Positions 50,386 through 59,724 of a stretch of 64,000 nt of DNA are shown here, piece by piece. The DNA is from Methylomarinovum tepidoasis (GTDB taxonomy: Bacteria > Pseudomonadota > Gammaproteobacteria > Methylococcales > Methylothermaceae): the NCBI RefSeq assembly GCF_030294985.1, contig NZ_AP024718.1, forward strand, positions 1,007,001-1,071,000, written 5' to 3'. Position numbers and translations under genes: made by a program. How positions within the stretch are numbered: position 1 is the stretch's first letter; each line of letters opens with the position of its first letter. Below the pieces are notes generated by a model. It did no database searches. It was not told the DNA's origin and saw nothing but the letters and a program-made list of their open reading frames with translations.

Positions 50386-51269
50386 AGCCGGAACAGCTGC
50401 AGCTGCCGCCCCGGCGTCTGGAAGACCGGCGTCAGTCCCGCAGGGGGTGGCGGGTTGGCGGTGAAGGGAAGCAGGTGCAGCAGCAGGACGTCGGCGGGGG
50501 CTGCCAGGCGCCAGGCGGCGATGCCGGCGGGAATCTTCCGGGGCAGGTAGCCGAGACCGGTTTCCCCGGCCCAGCGCTGGACCGCGGCGATCTGGGCATG
50601 GAGGCCGTCGCCCGGCGGGAAGATCCTCACTTCCAGAGGCAGTTTCACCCCCGCCAGCCGTTCGACTTCGTCCGCCCGGGTCAGCAGATCGGCGTTCACC
50701 AGCAGATAGCGGGGCCGCGGCGGCGTGTCGCGGTGCAGCGCGGCCAGCCCTTCCCCGGCCGGGGCGGTCAGCCAGCGGGCCAGTCGCCGCAGCCGGCCTT
50801 CATCGTCACTGAAACCGCCGCTGAGCCGGCGCCACAACGCCCGGTCCCTGGCGGCGAAGGCGTCCGCCGGCGGCTGTCTCACCCAGACCTTCCGCCCGCT
50901 GAGAAGATCGACCCGCTGGGCGTCGTCCCACCAGGCCAGGACCAGGGCGTCCGGTTCCAGTCGGTTCAGGGCTTCCCCGAGGGCCTGCCAGTGTTCCCAG
51001 GTGGGCGTGTCCGGCGCGGGCACGAGGGCCTGGCGGGATTGGTCGTCATCGTCCCGATAGCGGGCCACGTACAGGGTCAGGCGGCGCCCGTCGGGATGCT
51101 GCAGCCGCCAGCGGGTGAGTGCGTCGATGGGATGGCGGCCGTGGTAATCGGCCGGCACCGGGACCGGCTCGGTGGTCACCTGCCACGGTGACGGGCGGGG
51201 CCAGAAGAAGCTGGCGATGAGGGCGGCGCCCGCCAACAGCAGGGCGCCGCCCAGCCAGAGACGTCTCAC
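50379..51269 (-). CDS. haoB: HaoB-like protein
   Basis: A 296-residue protein encoded directly after haoA, with GTG start overlapping the haoA stop (GTGA). One N-terminal TM helix (about 5-23) anchors a periplasmic-looking domain without cysteines. HaoB partners of hydroxylamine oxidoreductase occupy this position in nitrifiers and methanotrophs; the name rests on context, size and topology, as the sequence has no motif I can read independently. Function in that family is unproven; a role in maturation or membrane attachment is inference. Confidence 0.75.
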   Translation of the reverse strand: MRRLWLGGALLLAGAALIASFFWPRPSPWQVTTEPVPVPADYHGRHPIDALTRWRLQHPDGRRLTLYVARYRDDDDQSRQALVPAPDTPTWEHWQALGEALNRLEPDALVLAWWDDAQRVDLLSGRKVWVRQPPADAFAARDRALWRRLSGGFSDDEGRLRRLARWLTAPAGEGLAALHRDTPPRPRYLLVNADLLTRADEVERLAGVKLPLEVRIFPPGDGLHAQIAAVQRWAGETGLGYLPRKIPAGIAAWRLAAPADVLLLHLLPFTANPPPPAGLTPVFQTPGRQLQLFRLQ

Positions 51270-52837
51270 TTGCGCCGGCCCAGCACCACCAGACCGCCCA
51301 CCAGCAGCGCCGCGCCCAGAGGCAGGCGCAGGTCGGTGTCCGCCAGCCGCAGGGAGTCGGGCAGGAAGGCGAGCCGGGTCTTGGCCTCAGCCCGCAGGCG
51401 GGTGTTCTCATCCATGATCTCGGTATAGTCGCGCAGCAGCGGCGACCAGCCCTCGCTGTAGGTGTAACCGCCGGGGTTGGCGTGCACCAGCCCCTTGTAG
51501 AGCTTGATCAGGTCGTGCTCCCACATCTCGGCATAGACCCGCTCCACCCGCGAGGGGTTGTTGCCCTTGGCCCAGAACAGCTGGAAGAAGCCGCCCGGGG
51601 CGTCCTGCGCCGGGGCCGGCGGGGCCGGGCGGTTGGTCTTCTGTCCCGGCAGCAGGCCGTCGTCGTAGAGCTTCTGCACCACCTGTTTGGCTTCCTGCTC
51701 CACCTTCAGCCCGGCGAGGATGCCCTTGTCGGCGGTCTCCAGCCAGGTGCGGCCGAAGCGGGGCGAGTGGCACTGGCTGCAGGTGCCGACCCAGGCGTCC
51801 AGGCGCTTTTGGAACCAGGGATGGTCCAGGTTTTCCGCGATCGCCGGGGTGGGGTTGAAGCCCCAGCGCACCTTGCGCACCAGGTTGTGGCTGAACTGCC
51901 CCTGGTATTCGAAGTGGCACAGCTGGCAGGTGGGCGCGGTGTAGCCGCCCCGGGCGATGGCGTCCTTGAGGGGCGCCTCGAAGTTCCACTGCTGTTTGTG
52001 AGTCTGATAGACGGTGCCGTGTTTGGACAGCAGATAGTTCTCGAACTCGTTGTGGTCGACGCCGTTGTGGCAGGTGGCGCAGGCCTCCGGCTGCCTGGCC
52101 TCGGCAGCGGAGAAGCTGTGGCGGGTGTGGCAGCCGTCGCATTTGTTCTGCTGGTAGTGGCACTGGTCACAGCCCTGGGCGATCTCCCGCTCGGCCATGG
52201 CGGCCCAGACGGCGGTCTCCACGTTGGCCTTCCAGTCCACCGCGTGGGAGGGATGGCCCTTGGGCCACTGCCCCTGGGGCCAGGTCTGTTCCTTCTCGGA
52301 TTCGGCCTCGGCGAACTGCTGCACGTGACAGGTGCCGCACACCGCCCGGTCCGGCAGACGCAGGTCCTTGTCGTGGCGGATCTTGTCCTTGCCGACGCCG
52401 CCGTGGCAGTCGATGCAGCCCACCTGCTGCAGGTGCTCGCCCTGCTTCAGCAGCCCCTGTTCGACCAGGTTGGCCTCTACTTCGGCCAGCAGCTTCTTCT
52501 TGTAGGCGCGCACGTCGGAATCGGGCAGGGTGCGAATGCGCCCGAGATGGGCGTGGGTGCTGTCCTGCCAGGCCTTGACGAAGCCCGGGGTGACCCCCTG
52601 ATGGCAGGCGACGCACTGGTCGCGCCCGACTTTCCCCTGGACGGTCTTGGGAGGCTCGTAGAAATCCACCGGATTCCAGTAGCGCTGGATGGGAATGGGC
52701 TGCCAGTGGCCGGCGAACTTGCCCTTGCCGGGATGATCGCGGTGGTACTGTTCGATCAGGGCCTTGGGGTCGGTGGCGGCGACGACCGGCAGGGCGAGCG
52801 CCAGCAGCAGTGCCAGGCGCAGGAACGTGGCGAACAT
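51266..52837 (-). CDS. haoA: Octaheme hydroxylamine oxidoreductase
   Basis: A 523-residue periplasmic multiheme cytochrome that oxidises hydroxylamine; in methanotrophs it detoxifies hydroxylamine formed when methane monooxygenase oxidises ammonia. A signal peptide (about 1-21) precedes eight CxxCH heme motifs: CVACH, CIDCH, CGTCH, CDQCH, CDGCH, CATCH, CQLCH and CSQCH. The stretch NPGGYTYSEGW near the C-terminus may contain the tyrosine that cross-links the P460 heme. Unlike soluble forms it ends in a hydrophobic segment and RRK, suggesting membrane attachment. AGGAGGAAG precedes ATG 52837. Confidence 0.94.
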   Translation of the reverse strand: MFATFLRLALLLALALPVVAATDPKALIEQYHRDHPGKGKFAGHWQPIPIQRYWNPVDFYEPPKTVQGKVGRDQCVACHQGVTPGFVKAWQDSTHAHLGRIRTLPDSDVRAYKKKLLAEVEANLVEQGLLKQGEHLQQVGCIDCHGGVGKDKIRHDKDLRLPDRAVCGTCHVQQFAEAESEKEQTWPQGQWPKGHPSHAVDWKANVETAVWAAMAEREIAQGCDQCHYQQNKCDGCHTRHSFSAAEARQPEACATCHNGVDHNEFENYLLSKHGTVYQTHKQQWNFEAPLKDAIARGGYTAPTCQLCHFEYQGQFSHNLVRKVRWGFNPTPAIAENLDHPWFQKRLDAWVGTCSQCHSPRFGRTWLETADKGILAGLKVEQEAKQVVQKLYDDGLLPGQKTNRPAPPAPAQDAPGGFFQLFWAKGNNPSRVERVYAEMWEHDLIKLYKGLVHANPGGYTYSEGWSPLLRDYTEIMDENTRLRAEAKTRLAFLPDSLRLADTDLRLPLGAALLVGGLVVLGRRK

Positions 52838-52917
52838 GGCTTCCTCCTCAGTGGCGTTATGGTTTTTTGTCGCTATCTTACCGCAGGACTTTGGTATGTC
52901 CCAGCGGGCCGCTCCGG

Positions 52918-54576
<1,659 letters not shown>

Positions 54577-54625
54577 CTATAGTATTTCGTGACCACGAGT
54601 TTACCACCGGGATGAGGGAGGAACC

Positions 54626-55177
54626 ATGCGCAGTCAGTGGCTCTGGGGTATCGTGCTGCTGGGGCTCTCATGTCTGGCCTGGGGACAGGCGCAGGAACGT
54701 CCCTGGGTGCTGGTGGACACCCGGGCCCACCGCCTCAAGGTGATGCAGGGCGAGCGGGCGGTGGCGGTGTTCGACCACATCGCCATCGGCCGCGCCGGGG
54801 TGACGCTGGACAAGCACGCCGGAGACAACAAGACCCCGCTGGGGGTGTTCCACATCGGCTGGATCAACCGCAAGAGCAAGTATCATCTGTTCTTCGGTCT
54901 CGACTATCCCTCGCTGCCCCACGCCCGGCGCGGCTGGCGCGCCGGGCTGATCGACGATCACACCTTCCGCGACATGATTCTGGCCAGTTTCGAGAACACC
55001 GTCCCGCCCCAGGACACCCCGCTGGGCGGCTACATCGGCATCCACGGCTTGGGCCGGGCCGATCCCCGCATCCACCGTCGCTTCGACTGGACCCGCGGCT
55101 GCATCGCCCTGACTAACGAAGAGATCGAGCGGCTGGCCCGCTGGGTCGGCGTGGGCACGACGGTGGTGATCCGCTGA
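54626..55177 (+). CDS. L,D-transpeptidase (YkuD domain), exported
   Basis: A 183-residue enzyme with a signal peptide (about 1-22). The YkuD catalytic motif shows His140 (GIHGLG) and the nucleophile Cys159 (DWTRGCIALT). Such enzymes form 3-3 peptidoglycan cross-links or attach lipoproteins to the wall. It precedes a murein-lipoprotein-like gene by 76 bp, and a second transpeptidase lies on the other side, so a joint role in wall-outer membrane tethering is suggested by context. Confidence 0.92.
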   Translation: MRSQWLWGIVLLGLSCLAWGQAQERPWVLVDTRAHRLKVMQGERAVAVFDHIAIGRAGVTLDKHAGDNKTPLGVFHIGWINRKSKYHLFFGLDYPSLPHARRGWRAGLIDDHTFRDMILASFENTVPPQDTPLGGYIGIHGLGRADPRIHRRFDWTRGCIALTNEEIERLARWVGVGTTVVIR

Positions 55178-55253
55178 ACTTTTGACTTTGGAGGGTTGAC
55201 TGTGTGATGATCTCCATTGTATGGACTATCGATAACAAAGGGGGATGTTCATC

Positions 55254-55541
55254 ATGAAAACGTTTGCCAGATTTTTTGTCGTTGCGGGTGCCGTCGTCCT
55301 GATGAGCGGTTGTGCGTCTCAAGTGTCCCGTGAGGAAATGGATCATATGCACCATAGCATCCATGAACTTGAAGCCAAACTCGCCCAGACCGATGCTCTT
55401 GCTCACAAGGCTCTGAGCGAAGCTACCACCGCTCACGAGCATGCCTCCGAAGCCGAAGAGTTGGCCAAGGAGTGCAAGCAGATGTGCGCCGCCCACGGGG
55501 CCCACATGGAAAAGATGTTCCAGAAATCGATGATGAAATAA
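55254..55541 (+). CDS. Small Lpp/OprI-like lipoprotein
   Basis: A 95-residue lipoprotein. The signal sequence ends LMSGC with Cys20 as lipidation site. The mature part is a continuous alpha-helical heptad pattern rich in Ala, Glu and His (EELEAKLAQTDALAHKALSE-like), and the protein ends in Lys, as does Braun lipoprotein, whose terminal lysine is joined to peptidoglycan. GGGGGATG precedes ATG 55254; an in-frame ATG at 55245 is less well placed. Two cysteines near the end (ECKQMC) are unusual for the family. Confidence 0.85.
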   Translation: MKTFARFFVVAGAVVLMSGCASQVSREEMDHMHHSIHELEAKLAQTDALAHKALSEATTAHEHASEAEELAKECKQMCAAHGAHMEKMFQKSMMK

Positions 55542-55569
55542 CGGCCATCTGCAGCCGATATCCGACCGG

Positions 55570-55599
55570 GCCCCGCCGTTTGGCGGGGCTCAGTTTTTT
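55570..55599 (+). terminator. Rho-independent terminator of the lipoprotein gene
   Basis: GCCCCGCC/GGCGGGGC with a GTTT loop is followed by TCAG and six Ts. Its T tract lies inside the 3' end of the convergent transpeptidase gene. Confidence 0.92.
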
Positions 55600-56537
55600 G
55601 TGGCGGTCAGCAACGGCAGGGATGGCCCATCACGGGAGATTCTGACCGGAATCCCCCTGCGCTCCTCCAGGGCGGTCCGCAGCGCCGAACCGTCGATCTG
55701 AACCTTCAAGCCCAGGGTTTTCCTGGCGATCAGCGCCAGCGCCTGTTCCAGCAGCGTGTCGTAGCCGTCATCGGTTTCCTCCAGCGGTGGATGCACCTCG
55801 ATGTACAGCGCCCCGGCCAGCCAGCCCACCTTGACCGGCTGGTCGACCATAGTCACCGGCGTGCCCACCGGCACCTCCGGAAACAGCATTTCGATGTCTT
55901 CCGGGTACATGCGCACGCAGCCGTGGGTGACGCGCATGCCGATCCCCAGCGGCTTGTTGGTGCTGTGGATCAGGTAGCCGGGGATTCCGAGCCGCATCGC
56001 GTACCGCCCCAGGGGATTGTCCGGTCCTGCGGGAACCACGTCGGGCAGCGGGTCGCCCTTCTCGGCGTGTTCCTTCTTGATTGATGCCGGCGGGCGCCAG
56101 ACCGGGTCCTTGACCTTGGCCACCACGCGGGTGGTGCCGAGGGGGGTGGACCAGTCCATGCGGCCGATGCTGACCGGATGGGTGACGACTTTCGGGGGGG
56201 CTCCGGGGCGGGGTCTGGGAAAATAGTACAGCCGCATTTCCGGGACGTTGAGCACGATGCCGCGCCGGGGGGCGTCGGGGAGAATGAAGCGTTTGGGGAT
56301 GACCACCTCCGCCCCAGGCGGCGGCGCCCAGCGGCTCAGGCCCGGATTGGCGAGGCGGATCTCGTTCTGCCCCAGATCGAAGCGGCGGGCGATGTCGAGC
56401 AGGGTGTCGCCCTCTTCGACCTCGGTGACGGTGACCCGGCCCACCAAGTCCTCGTCGGGCGGTGGCAGGACGAACGTGTCGGCCCGGACGGCCAGTGACA
56501 GAAGCAGTCCTGCCAGAAGCGGTAATTTTTTCAGCAT
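55590..56537 (-). CDS. L,D-transpeptidase ErfK/YbiS-type with LysM domain
   Basis: A 315-residue exported enzyme. The signal peptide (about 1-19) leads to a LysM peptidoglycan-binding domain (about 35-80, EEGDTLLDIARRFDLGQNEI) and the YkuD domain with His191 (YLIHSTNKPLG) and nucleophile Cys207 (THGCVRMYPEDI). ErfK/YbiS/YcfS relatives join Braun lipoprotein to diaminopimelate of the wall, and a lipoprotein with a terminal lysine is its neighbour. The ATG at 56537 gives MLKKLPLLAGL; upstream in-frame ATGs lack a signal-peptide start. Confidence 0.93.
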   Translation of the reverse strand: MLKKLPLLAGLLLSLAVRADTFVLPPPDEDLVGRVTVTEVEEGDTLLDIARRFDLGQNEIRLANPGLSRWAPPPGAEVVIPKRFILPDAPRRGIVLNVPEMRLYYFPRPRPGAPPKVVTHPVSIGRMDWSTPLGTTRVVAKVKDPVWRPPASIKKEHAEKGDPLPDVVPAGPDNPLGRYAMRLGIPGYLIHSTNKPLGIGMRVTHGCVRMYPEDIEMLFPEVPVGTPVTMVDQPVKVGWLAGALYIEVHPPLEETDDGYDTLLEQALALIARKTLGLKVQIDGSALRTALEERRGIPVRISRDGPSLPLLTATKN

Positions 56538-56603
56538 GGTGGCGTAAACCGGTGACATTACGATTAGAATAACACCGAAATCCATTCAACAACCGGAGGT
56601 ACG

Positions 56604-57320
56604 ATGAACAACGAACTGGCCAAGGCGGTTTATGCGGCATTCGAAGTGGATCCCTGGGTCAACCCGCACCGCGATCAGATCGCCATCGACTGTCAGGGCG
56701 GCGTCGTCACTTTGACCGGGGAAGTGGCGGAAATCTCCGCCAAGCGCCGCGCGCCCCTGGTGGCGAAGGAAGTGCCGGGGGTGACCGCCGTGGACGACCG
56801 GCTCACGGTCAAGCCGGCGGAAGCGATGGGCGACGACGAAATCCTCGTCCATCTGCGCAAGATGATTCTCGACGATTTGGCCTTGGCCCATTACGATCTC
56901 GTCACCCTCAATCGCAAGGGCGAGAAAGAACTCTGGCGGGAGAATCCCGAGCATCCGGGGCGGATCGTCCTGCACGTGGAGGACGGAACCGTCTATCTCG
57001 AGGGCCGGGCCCGTTCCCTCTGTGACCGCCGCCTGATCGAGGTGATGGCCTGGTGGGTGCCGGGCAGCCGCAACGTGGTCAACGACCTCGAAGTGGTGCC
57101 GCCGGAGGAGGACAACGACGACCAGCTCAAGGAAGCCATCGTTCTGGCGCTCGACATCGATCCCTTCGTGGACCACGAGGAAATCCTCTTCACCTGTAGG
57201 AACGGTGATGTGACCCTGAAAGGCCGGGTGCCGGTGCCGGAGCAGATCAAGCTGGCCGAGCACGACTGCTGGTACATCGACGGCGTCAGGAAGGTGGAGA
57301 ACCAGCTCGAGCTGCCCTGA
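56604..57320 (+). CDS. Protein with three BON domains
   Basis: A 238-residue protein made of three consecutive BON-type units, about 1-70 (VVTLTGEVAEISAK), 75-145 (VYLEGRARSLCDRR) and 150-235 (VTLKGRVPVPEQIK). It has no signal peptide or TM segment, unlike OsmY-type periplasmic BON proteins. BON domains bind phospholipid membranes; function here is unknown. It is followed by sfsA with an overlapping TGATG. Confidence 0.85.
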   Translation: MNNELAKAVYAAFEVDPWVNPHRDQIAIDCQGGVVTLTGEVAEISAKRRAPLVAKEVPGVTAVDDRLTVKPAEAMGDDEILVHLRKMILDDLALAHYDLVTLNRKGEKELWRENPEHPGRIVLHVEDGTVYLEGRARSLCDRRLIEVMAWWVPGSRNVVNDLEVVPPEEDNDDQLKEAIVLALDIDPFVDHEEILFTCRNGDVTLKGRVPVPEQIKLAEHDCWYIDGVRKVENQLELP

Positions 57321-58027
57321 TGCGGCTCGAGGGGCCCTGGCTGGAAGGGCGGTTGCTGCGGCGCTACAAGCGCTTTCTCGCCGACGTGGAACTGAGCGAC
57401 GGCCGCCGTATCACTGCCCACACCCCCAACACCGGCTCCCTCAAGGGCTGCGCCGAGCCCGGCATGCGGGTGTGGCTGCGCGACACCGGCGATCCGAAGC
57501 GCAAATACCGCCATTCCTGGGAGCTGGTCGAGGTACGGCCGGACGTTCTCGTAGGGATTCACACCGGCCTGAGCAACCGGCTGGTGCGCGAAGCCATCGC
57601 CGCCGGTCGTGTCGCTTCCCTGCAGGGTTATGACAGCATCCGCGGCGAAGTCCGCTACGGGCGCGAGCGCAGCCGGATCGATCTGCTGCTGGAGGCCGAA
57701 GGGCGCCCGCCCTGCTACGTGGAGGTGAAGAACGTCACCCTGGTCGAGAACGGTATCGCCGCCTTTCCCGATGCGGTCAGCGCCCGAGGGCAGAAGCACC
57801 TGCGCGAGCTGGCGGAGATGGCGCGCCAGGGCCGGCGGGCGGTGATCTTCTTCTGCATCCAGCGCAGCGATGCCCGGGAAATGCGCCCGGCCGACGCCAT
57901 CGACCCGGTCTATGGCCGGACGCTGCGGGAGGCGCTGGCCGCCGGGGTCGAGGCGGTGGCGATGACGGCGGCGGTTTCGCCAAAGTGCATCGAACTGCAG
58001 ACCGAGGTGCCGGTCGTCTGTCCTTGA
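57320..58027 (+). CDS. sfsA: Sugar fermentation stimulation protein SfsA
   Basis: A 235-residue protein with an N-terminal OB-like part and a nuclease-like C-terminal fold. The family motifs are KRFLADVELSDGRRITAHTPNTGS (in parts), LLLEAEGRPPCYVEVKNVTLV with the acidic nuclease-like core, FPDAVSARGQKHLREL and HTGLSNRLV. The start overlaps the BON gene stop by 1 bp. Molecular activity of the family is still unclear; DNA binding was reported for E. coli SfsA. Confidence 0.93.
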   Translation: MRLEGPWLEGRLLRRYKRFLADVELSDGRRITAHTPNTGSLKGCAEPGMRVWLRDTGDPKRKYRHSWELVEVRPDVLVGIHTGLSNRLVREAIAAGRVASLQGYDSIRGEVRYGRERSRIDLLLEAEGRPPCYVEVKNVTLVENGIAAFPDAVSARGQKHLRELAEMARQGRRAVIFFCIQRSDAREMRPADAIDPVYGRTLREALAAGVEAVAMTAAVSPKCIELQTEVPVVCP

Positions 58028-58041
58028 GCGTTCAGGCCGCG

Positions 58042-58401
58042 TCAGCGCCGCGGTCTGAACGCCTCGCCGAAGAATTCGATTCCCTTCCAGCCGTCCGCCA
58101 TGAAAGTGCGGATGTTGCGGTGATCCGTGCCTGTCGGGGTGTCGAGGACGTGGCGGTAATGCTCGCCGAACAGCCGCAGGGTTTCCGCTTCCTCCAGGCC
58201 GTGCAGCCGGGCGAAGGCGAACACCTTGCAGGAACCTTCGTTCTCGCCGGCGGCGTTGACGAAGCGTCTCGCGCCGAGGCCGTTGGCGAAGGCGGTGGGG
58301 GTGTAATGGTAATGGGCGGCGATGGCTTCGAGCACGTCGGCGAAGGCCACCTCGTCACCCTGGCGGATGCGGTCGATGAGTCGTCGTGGCGTCATGGTCA
58401 T
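58042..58401 (-). CDS. HopJ-family protein
   Basis: A 119-residue protein matching the HopJ type III effector family by the segments LIDRIRQGDEVAFADVLEAI, HYHYTPTAFANGL and NEGSCKVFAFARLHGLEEAE (in parts). Despite the family name, it occurs widely in free-living bacteria with no secretion system, and none is visible here. The ATG at 58401 overlaps the isochorismatase stop (ATGA), so the two are translationally coupled. Confidence 0.88.
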   Translation of the reverse strand: MTMTPRRLIDRIRQGDEVAFADVLEAIAAHYHYTPTAFANGLGARRFVNAAGENEGSCKVFAFARLHGLEEAETLRLFGEHYRHVLDTPTGTDHRNIRTFMADGWKGIEFFGEAFRPRR

Positions 58402-58961
58402 CGGATCAGACGGGCCAGTTCCTTGAAGCGGGGATGCTTGGCGTCGCGCAGCCATTCGAACAGCACCGATTCCCCCGACACGACCACCACGCCGGCCTGG
58501 CGCATGCGTTCGAGGGCGTAGATTTTGTGTTCCGGGCGGCGCGAGCAGACCGCATCCTCCACCACAAACACCTGATACGGGCCCTGGAGGGCGAAGGCGG
58601 TCTGAAGCACGCACACGTGGGCTTCCTGGCCCGTGAGGATGATCTGGGAGCGGCTGTCGGCCGCCAGCGCCTGGCGGAACGGCGCGGCGCAGGTGCAGGA
58701 AAAGCCGGTCTTGGGGAAGGGAGTGACGGTCGGAGGGAGCACCGCGGCGATTTCCTCACAGGTGGCGCCCAGCCCTTCGGGGTACTGCTCGGTGACCTGC
58801 ACCGGCACGTTCAAAGCCGCGGCGGCCTGGATCAGCATCGCCGTGGTGGCCAGCATCCGTTCCCGTTCGGCCTCCGGCATGGCTTCGAGCAGGCGCGGCT
58901 GGATGTCCACCACCACTAGCTGGCTTTGGTCGGCATCGCACAACATCGGCGACAAGAGCAT
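58398..58961 (-). CDS. Isochorismatase-family cysteine hydrolase
   Basis: A 187-residue hydrolase of the isochorismatase/nicotinamidase superfamily, closest in style to YcaC-like proteins. The catalytic triad is Asp19 (VVVDIQPRL), Lys84 (FPKTGFSC) and Cys117 (EAHVCVLQTA). The cis-peptide motif QEAHV is present. Substrate is unknown. It is coupled to the downstream HopJ-family gene. Confidence 0.9.
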   Translation of the reverse strand: MLLSPMLCDADQSQLVVVDIQPRLLEAMPEAERERMLATTAMLIQAAAALNVPVQVTEQYPEGLGATCEEIAAVLPPTVTPFPKTGFSCTCAAPFRQALAADSRSQIILTGQEAHVCVLQTAFALQGPYQVFVVEDAVCSRRPEHKIYALERMRQAGVVVVSGESVLFEWLRDAKHPRFKELARLIR

Positions 58962-58997
58962 GTGAAAGAATCCTCGCTGACGAACGGTCGATCAGTG

Positions 58998-59106
58998 GAA
59001 GGCTGCCGGCCGTCAATCCGGAGGGCGTACTCGGTCTGGATGGCCGAGTATCGAGCATCCAGGGATGGATTCATCGCGTCCCGGAGGATTGAGGCCGGCA
59101 GCCTTC
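58998..59106 (+). repeat. Dispersed two-hairpin repeat, copy C
   Basis: Outer arms at 58998-59019 and 59086-59106 pair over 21 bp with a single one-base bulge. The core hairpins are TACTCGGTC/GGCCGAGTA with loop TGGAT (59028-59050) and CC(A)GGGA/TCCCGG (59059-59084). The core is the same as in copy B apart from paired changes; the arms are unrelated in sequence. It lies between the codirectional isochorismatase and tesA genes and could act as the terminator of tesA's upstream neighbour. Confidence 0.9.
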
Positions 59107-59124
59107 GCTTTTGCTTTTAGCTTT

Positions 59125-59724
59125 TCAGTTTAACATGGCCGCGAGCGCCGGCCAGACCCGCGCCAGCATCTCGTCCTGGGCTTCGGCGTTGGGATGGATG
59201 CCGTCGGCCTGCATCAGCCCCGGGCGCAGGGCCACGTCCTGGAGGAAGAAGGGCACGAAGGCAACCTGCTTGTTCCTGGCCAGGCGCTGGAAAACCGCCT
59301 CGAACTGCCGCCGGTAGCGGGGGCCGTAGTTGGCCGGGATCTTCATCCCCAGCAGCAGCACCCTGGCGCCGGCCTGACGGGCCTGGTCGATCATCGCCGC
59401 CAGATTGGCCGCCATCCGCTGCGGCGGGATGCCGCGCAGGCCGTCGTTGCCGCCCAGTTCCAGGATGACGATGTCCGGCCGGTGACGGGCCAGCAGGGCG
59501 GGCAGGCGCCGGCGGCCGCCGGCGGTGGTCTCGCCACTGATGCTGGCGTTGACAACGCGCGCGCCTTTGTGTTCTTTTTGCAGGCGCTTTTCCAGCAGCG
59601 CAACCCAGCCCCGTTCCACGTCGATGCCGTAGCCGGCGCTGAGACTGTCGCCCAGCACCAGCACGGTGACCGCCCAGCCGGCCGGCGACAGCAGCCACAA
59701 CAGCAGGATACCCGCGATACGCAT
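59125..59724 (-). CDS. tesA: Acyl-CoA thioesterase I/lysophospholipase (SGNH hydrolase)
   Basis: A 199-residue periplasmic esterase. The signal peptide (about 1-18) is followed by the GDSLS block with nucleophile Ser27, the oxyanion Gly/Asn in LGGNDGLRG, and the Asp-His pair in DGIHPNA. GGAGAGGG upstream supports ATG 59724. Its start codon shares two bases with the divergent ybbA start (CATG at 59722-59725), and tesA divergent from ybbA is the order in E. coli. Confidence 0.94.
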   Translation of the reverse strand: MRIAGILLLWLLSPAGWAVTVLVLGDSLSAGYGIDVERGWVALLEKRLQKEHKGARVVNASISGETTAGGRRRLPALLARHRPDIVILELGGNDGLRGIPPQRMAANLAAMIDQARQAGARVLLLGMKIPANYGPRYRRQFEAVFQRLARNKQVAFVPFFLQDVALRPGLMQADGIHPNAEAQDEMLARVWPALAAMLN

